A stretch of 64,000 bases of DNA from Eurosta solidaginis (taxonomy: Eukaryota; Arthropoda; Insecta; Diptera; Tephritidae): positions 372,635,601-372,699,600 of the forward strand of contig NC_090319.1 in assembly GCF_040869045.1 (NCBI RefSeq), read 5' to 3'. The notes beneath the pieces are model-generated. The model had not been told where the DNA came from. It worked only from the letters and a program-made list of their open reading frames with translations, and did no database searches. Of the stretch, positions 58,615-64,000 are shown one piece after another. The first letter of the stretch is position 1. The number at the start of each line of letters is the position of its first letter. The position numbers and the translations under genes were made by a program.

Positions 58615-60298
58615 CACTGAAGGAAATGGTGCTAGTAAAATCAACAAATAGATTCTGCTATTCTTGACTTAACGGAGATTCGGTGAAATTGAACAAATTA
58701 CAGTTAATTCGACCGAGTTCTTTGTCAAACGAACAAATTAGTTTAGTCATTTCAATAGAAGAGAAATTGTCGCTCTTAAGTTAACAAAATTCTGTAAAAT
58801 TGACAGATTCCTGGTCAATCTAACTGATTTTTCTGTTAACACAACTGATCTCACTAGTCTTTTCAACAAGGATCAACAGTCAATACATGAGCAAATTTCA
58901 AAAAGAATTTTGCGCTCACTGCGCTCTCTATTTTATACTTATGACGATGGTTCCACTTGTTAAAAAAAAAAAAAATACCAAAATAAGAAAACGACCAAAT
59001 CGAAAAAACACACAAAATGGGAAAACAACAAGAAACTAGTTTTTCAGTTATCAATACAAAACGAAAAACCATTTTGAAGATTTTACTGTGCAAAAAATTA
59101 TGAGATACCGGAACACCTATTTATCGGGTACAATTTTGCAACTTCTCCTCCAAGCGAAATGCAAAATTGCGCCCTCTTGTTGCAAAAGTTTTGTTTCAAC
59201 GAACAGGATTTTTCCAAAGTTAGTAACATTTTGTTCAAGTTTTTACGAATTTTCACTCACGCGAACGAATTTAATAAGATTATAAAAAACATCCTTTTTT
59301 AATGTTGAAGTTTCAGACAACATAAAAGTTTGAGTTGTTTTGGAATCGTTTCAACTTAAAGTGTTACGAAAATTAAACTTGTCGAATTACATGTAAAGTT
59401 ACTCCAGTGGTGAATTACCTTCTAGCGATTTGATTCTTTACTTTTCTATAACTTACAAGTTCTCTATTTATAATGTTTTGTCAAACATTTATACAAGTTT
59501 TGTTCGAAACAATCAAGTGTGGCAAATACATGCGAGAGAAGAAATTGAGAATGAGCTGAGCTGCAACCGAAAGAATTGAGATTCAGTTTTGTGACTACTT
59601 TTTTAATCTCTATTTCCAAAGCGAAGTTCAAAATATAAATTAAATAAATTATAAAATATAAAATTTGGTGAAAGTGCGTTTAATAAAACAAAATAATAAA
59701 GTGGATAATGTTCAATTTGTGCCAGCATATTTGATGTAAGCCTAATTGACGTTCGGTTAGTAAGTGCCACCGTGGTGTGATGGTAGCGTGCTTCGCCTGC
59801 CACACTGTATGCCCTGGGTTAGCACCCCGGGCAAAGCAACATCAAAATTTTAGAAATAAGGTTTTTCAATTAGAAGAACATTTTTCTAAGCGGGGTCGCC
59901 CTTCGGCAGTGTTTGGCAAGCGTTCCGAGTGTATTTCTGCCATGAAAAGCTCCCAGTGAAAACTCATCTGCCTCGCAGATGCCGTTCAGAGTCGGCATAA
60001 AACATGTAGGTCCCGTCCGGCCAATTTGTAGGGAAAATCAAGAGAGAAGCTCGGCCTTAGATCTCTTCAGAGGTTATCGCGCGTTACAATTATTTATTTA
60101 TATGGCAACATAGGTACTTTCCTACAAAGCTGTCGCAAAAACTTTTTTTGTTCATTTGACTACTAAAACGGTCAATTACGAATGAACGATTTGTGCGCAC
60201 TTGCTTCAACATCTTGTTGCGATGGATAAAAATTAACAGAAATTTCGGTTGAATTGACCCGTATTTCGGTTGATTTTACCAGTCTTTTTCTTTCAGTG
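58615..60298. mobile_element. Non-autonomous TIR element (1.68 kb), hAT-like ends
   Basis: The left end cactgaaggaaatggtgcta, then gtaaaatcaac faces the inverted right end cactgaaagaaaaagactgg, then taaaatcaacc. The flanks aagtacta and tagcacta agree at six of eight positions, which suits an 8-bp hAT-type target duplication. Inside are many imperfect aaattgac/gtcaatt phrases and a nested SINE (59,768). No transposase is present. Confidence 0.65.
59768..60105 (+). mobile_element. SINE, tRNA-Gly-like, nested in the TIR element
   Basis: The head reads gccaccgtggtgtgatggta, gcgtgcttcgcctgcc, then gggttagcaccccggg. The body (agcggggtcgcccttcgg, tggcaagcgttccgagtg, gatgccgttcagagtcgg) follows and the end is atcgcgcgttacaattattt. 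One short deletion removes the acgacgcaaattgg phrase near 60,045. Confidence 0.87.
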
Positions 60299-60664
60299 TA
60301 GCACTACTAGTAGAATAACTCAGTTAACACATGCGGTATAAAAAATCTAACATATGAATTAAAAACACATTTACCTGTCCTAAAAGAAAATTTAACTAGC
60401 TTTGATTAAGGCTAAACAAGTGAACAAATATTTATGTTAGAACTGTATATTGCCTTTTAATCTAAAAATACATCGAACTGCACACAATTTTTATACAATT
60501 TTACATGTGTGTGGTTAGCTCCGTTGACATTGCAGATGGGTTTTGGGGTATATATACTATTCAGTGGCCATCTGGGAACACCAGAGAGTATATTAAAAAA
60601 AAAAAATTAATTTTTTTGAAAAATCGACTCTTGGCCAGCTAGATTGATCAAATACCCCACCCTG

Positions 60665-60914
60665 CCGCGGCGAGGAGTTGGTTGCTTCTTTGCAAAATAT
60701 GGTCGGGCGAGTGCTTCCCCAGATTGGAGTCTAAGTGTTCTTTGCCCAGTCCAGAAAGGAGATCCTGCAAACTTCGCTAAACTCTCGCGGAATCGGTTCC
60801 GGTCAAGGTTCGGTTAAGACCTGGCAAATCTACCATCGACCAGACTTTCAAAATGCGCCTAATATTGGAAAAAAAACCGCGAAAAAAAAATTGACACACA
60901 CCCCTTCTTCGATT
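60665..60914. other. Unassigned segment
   Basis: Short coding-like stretches appear (AQSRKEILQTSLNSRGIG), but I recognise no family. It may be the upstream part of the following LINE fragment. Confidence 0.3.
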
Positions 60915-61200
60915 TGAAAGCTTTCTCGACTGTACGAAAACGAGATGCTATGTTTGAATTTGGTTTGCTCGCAAAACTTATTCGGCTGTGCAAAATGACG
61001 TTGAGCTACGCTATCACCTCAGTCAGAATTGGGAAGGATCGTTCCGATCCTTTCGAAACTAAACGAAGATCCAAACAGGGTGACTCCCTATCTTGCGATT
61101 TCTTTAATTTGATGATGGAGCAAATTATACTCGCTGCAAAAGTTAACCGCTCTATTGAAATTTGTAATTACTGGCGTATGAGTAGAGCAGATTCCTTATT
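60915..61200 (+). pseudogene. Reverse transcriptase fragment (LINE, different family)
   Basis: In frame it reads FDLKAFSTVRKRDAMFEFGL, AKLIRLCKMTLSYAITSV, RIGKDRSDPFETKRRSKQGD and SLSCDFFNLMMEQI. The (R/K)QGDSLSC motif and the D.K.AF start mark the catalytic RT palm up to just before the YADD box, which is missing. The preceding stop and lost ends show a dead fragment, probably of an RTE or CR1-like element. Confidence 0.72.
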
Positions 61201-61269
61201 CATCAATCTTCCTTCAGCCTTCCTTTCTATGAAGTATAGAGATAGATATACACTGGTAAAAAGTATCTA

Positions 61270-61372
61270 TAAATCATACTAGACAGCAAACTGTCGTGGA
61301 AACTCCGTGTGAAGGAGACGGTTAAAAAAGCATCCACGGCAGTGTATGCATGCAACACAGCTGGAGTGCATA
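61270..61372 (+). mobile_element. Small fragment of the RNase H-bearing LINE
   Basis: The phrase gacagcaaactgtcgtggaa, then aaagcatccacggcagtgta, then tgcatgcaac corresponds to 27,630-27,710 of the large LINE (DSKLSWKL then STALYACK). Confidence 0.72.
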
Positions 61373-61377
61373 ACTAA

Positions 61378-61695
61378 CATAGCTGTAACCTTGATACCTG
61401 CGGCCTGTCGTAAGGAGCGACTAAAGTACCCAATTGATTTAAGGGGTTACTTGTGTAGCTCAACACCATTATCATCCTCCTCTACCCCTGGCGAATTCTG
61501 TTTCTTAAGCAGCCGAGGCTCTGGTGACCCTAAATTCCTCATGGAGGTGGCGGCGGGATGGTTCCTTATACATTAATGCCGCTTGTTGCCGGAACTTACC
61601 GGATCTATATCCGACAAAGGCCCATCAACACCGATAACAATCCCCAAAACCTTCGGGGAGTGTCTTTATCGCTACAACAACAACAATAACACCTG
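61378..61695 (+). repeat. Repeat X (hairpin-ended), copy 2
   Basis: It includes cggcctgtcgtaaggagcga, caattgatttaaggg, agccgaggctctggtgaccc and accggatctatatccgacaa. It ends with the hairpin ccccaaaaccttcggggagt and the acaacaacaacaataac tail. Confidence 0.75.
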
Positions 61696-61965
61696 ATCGA
61701 ATTGTCACATAAGTACAGCATCGTTTAGCAAAAGGCATGTTCCAGTTCCTAAGCTTCCACAGAGATCTTGGAGCTACGTGGGAGATACAGGGCTGAGTTC
61801 ATATCGACGGTTCCAAATTAAAGCGTTCGGTGAGATCTATATACGGGTGTTTAGACACGATATGATACTTGAAACAATAGTAAAAAATTATAACAAAACG
61901 ATCGCAAAAGGGTCCCGGTATGATTTAAATATTGGAAAAATTATAACGCAAAAAACTCGAATAAT
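61696..61965. other. Unassigned spacer
   Basis: No recognised feature. Confidence 0.4.
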
Positions 61966-62560
61966 TTCATCTCGGAAATAATCCCGAAATTATTCCCAAA
62001 CAGTTCCGTATCTATTTTTAATGCGAATGACATTAAAAAACTACCGAAGTTATATTAAAATAGTCAGAAATGATTTCGAAACGATTCCGAAAGAATCGCT
62101 AATAGATCCCCAAAAATTGCATAAACAATCCCGAAGCAACCCATACTGAAATGATATCGAATCAATCCTGTAACAAATCGCGAAACCGAGATTATCTCGG
62201 AATTGTTCTGAAATGGTCCCTAAATGTTCCGAAATGATCTGGGGATAGTCCCAAAATGATACGGAATGAATGGTGTCGAAATGGTCCCGACATTTTTCCT
62301 AAATCAATTCAAGATTTGCCGCAGTGATCCAGAGAAAAACAATTGTCCCGGAGAGAGTTTTACATTAACCTTAAACTGGTCCCGAAACAGTTTGAAGTAA
62401 TGCCAAAACTATCACGAAGTAATACAAAAATTATCTGGCGTTAATCACAAAATAATACCGAAATGGTCCCGGAATATCCCCGTAAGCTATCTCGACATGA
62501 TCCCGAATTAATCGAAATGTGTGGCTAGTAGTTGGGAAGTGATGTCGAAACGGTTTTGAA
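61966..62560 (-). repeat. Degenerate 'tcccgaaat' minisatellite block
   Basis: About 18-25-base imperfect units (atcccgaaattattcccaaa, aatggtcccgac, atgatttcgaaacgattcc) run through it. It is the reverse-complement counterpart of the blocks at 13.9 and 32.0 kb. A 104-codon minus frame starting at 62,745 is translation of these repeats. Confidence 0.65.
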
Positions 62561-62930
62561 ATTATTCCAAAATCGTCCCAAGTTGTCACAATGGTGTAAA
62601 AAAGTCTAAAGATTTCTATAGTGTAAAATTTATTCATAAATAAATCGCAAAATGATTTCGTAATAGATCTTGTATAGTTCCAAAGCTGCACGGTTTGCAT
62701 TTGAAATGCAACTTGGTGAGACTCGAAGAACTGAAATAGTCTCAAAAATATCCCATTCTCGAAATTTCATATGATTCGATCTATAAAACCTAGATAACAA
62801 ATATATACCAAAGTCTAGGTTAATAAGACGTCGATTTATAACGATCTAACGATACTCCCTTCGTGAGGAAAGGAGTGAATTGGATGACCCAGAAGGTTAA
62901 ACGAGGTCAAATTAAATCACCCAGCGAGTT
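62561..62930. other. Unassigned spacer
   Basis: No gene or named repeat was recognised. Confidence 0.4.
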
Positions 62931-63350
62931 AGGGGACTTAGAATATACCCACGACAGGTGTGCTTGTCATAGGAGGCGACTAAAATACCAAATTGATTCA
63001 TGGGATTGTGTAGCGTAACCCTCTCAAGGGGTTGTCAGGGCAATATATAGCTTTTCCAACGCAATTGTTAACCTCAACTAGCCGTGCCGAATCTTTTTTC
63101 TTCTTAACAACCGAGGCTCTGGCGACCCCAAGCTCCTCATAGATCTAGGGGGTATGAGGGCGGTATGGCCTTGAAGGTTTCTTGTGGTCATACTTAATCG
63201 TTCACAAGATGGTCGGGTTAGTATTTTTATGGTTTTTGTTACTGGAACGTACCGGCTCTGCATTCGGTAAAAGACCATCAACATCGATAACACTCCCAAG
63301 GCCTTCGGGAAGTGTCCTTATCGACAACATCAACAACAGGGCATATTAAC
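62931..63350 (+). repeat. Repeat X, most complete copy
   Basis: It starts gagttaggggacttagaata, then cccacgacaggtgtgct, cataggaggcgactaaaata, agccgtgccgaatc, aaccgaggctctggcgaccc, taccggctctgcattcggta and aaagaccatcaacatcgata. It ends with the hairpin actcccaaggccttcgggaa and the caacatcaacaacag tail. It has no ORF. A CAA-rich tail after a stable stem-loop suggests retroposition by a LINE. Confidence 0.75.
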
Positions 63351-64000
63351 TCGTTCCCGTGGTTGCCGGGCTAGTACTCAAATAGGAAAGGATGAGCAAC
63401 GTCGATAAAACTCACTGAAACCTCGGGCAATTTGTTTATCGCTATAAAACAAAAAGAGGAAAAAGATAAGATGTAGCATTGTATACATTTCCAAAGTTTG
63501 TAGACCTAAACATAAGAATAACCTCTTCATTTTCTTCTTAGAAGGGGGCGCAACGTTGTATACTTTTCCGAAATTGTTAGCTCTATATTTATATTACTCA
63601 TTGACTCAATGGCATTGTTTAAGTTAAATATATTTAGAATTATAAAAACGAAAAATAGTTAAAAAATAACTGTACCCAGAGAGCGTTGGATCTCTAGCTT
63701 ATAGATCCTTCTACGGCCTTAGCTATCTGCACCGTAAATTTGATCCACATCTACTCATCCACTCTGACGTGATTGTATAACAAACACAACCAGCTGAAAA
63801 TCCAAACTTCCGCAATTATAATATGAATGAATTGCATCTAAATTTAGTTTTTATTTTAAGTATACACACACATACATTTACTTCAACTTTTTTTACAAAA
63901 TAAAATAAAGCTAAGTATTTAAATAATATATAAATATAAAATAAATACACGTAGAGTTTTTAATTTGAATTACATATTTTACTCTAATTTTATATTTATA
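63351..64000. other. Unassigned AT-rich end of the window
   Basis: Nothing supportable was found. A weak second hairpin-like phrase (gataaaactcactgaaacct) near 63,403 may be a decayed Repeat X end. Confidence 0.4.

Larger units (their letters stand above)
57988..60664. mobile_element. Putative TIR element marked by inverted ggtggggtatttgatcaat
   Basis: The left end reads cacggtggggtatttgatca, then attaagctggcc. The reverse complement of the right end reads cagggtggggtatttgatca, then atctagctggcc. About 33 bases match with few changes. Five bases (cggcg) recur just outside both ends at slightly different spacing, so a target duplication is not certain. The interior holds two further nested elements and no transposase. 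An alternative is two independent copies in opposite directions. Confidence 0.45.

Noticed and set aside
62431..62745. 104-codon minus-strand frame
   Set aside because: Overlaps a degenerate minisatellite; amino-acid pattern follows the repeat.

Overview
The window is eukaryotic, intron-containing, AT-rich and dominated by repeats. An Osiris-family (DUF1676) gene, a short-intron gene style, a TATA-driven serine-protease homologue and a mix of SINEs, LINEs, hAT, Harbinger and gypsy-type LTR debris point to a brachyceran fly. My best guess is a tephritid fruit fly. That rests on familiarity with the repeat families, because no database search was possible.

Layout. Positions 1-13,684 are one uninterrupted satellite of about 147 copies of a 93-bp unit. 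It is organised into a 19-mer higher-order repeat (1,767 bp), then diverged monomers, then a trimer zone (279 bp), a dimer zone (186 bp) and a diverged edge. From 13.7 to 21.3 kb lie tRNA-derived SINEs, a Harbinger transposase fragment and a broken insect transposase gene (minus strand, 18.3-20.7 kb) that carries a nested SINE. From 21.3 to 24.5 kb is the first of several large non-coding elements, here called the PAC family, which share near-terminal inverted repeats (TATACTCAGTTGAG), internal arrays of about 130-bp units, many CCACGCCC boxes and TCGATATCGA palindromes. Other members lie at 29.6-30.5, 43.3-44.7, 46.6-50.4, 52.2-52.8, 52.8-55.7 and 56.2-57.9 kb. A decayed LINE with gag-like ORF1, endonuclease remnants, reverse transcriptase and RNase H fills 25.2-29.1 kb, and cut-off relatives lie at 24.8, 37.1, 37.8 and 61.3 kb.

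Only two loci look like working host genes. One is a secreted, catalytically dead chymotrypsin-fold serine protease homologue (33,513-34,268, plus), with a TATA box and polyadenylation signals. The other is a three-exon Osiris gene (42,556-41,477, minus; 316 residues) with a signal peptide, paired cysteines, a hydrophobic DUF1676 segment and a histidine-rich tail. Everything else is mobile-element sequence or unassigned DNA.

Several insertions can be read precisely from target-site duplications: a LINE end inside a hAT transposase (10 bp), a SINE inside the insect transposase (10 bp), a minus-strand SINE (9 bp), a solo LTR (ATAT) and a small TIR element (about 8 bp, imperfect). A duplicated flank also supplies an empty site for one PAC-family insertion. 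The window reads as pericentromeric-like or heterochromatic DNA in which satellite amplification, element-borne tandem arrays and nested transposition have surrounded two genes.
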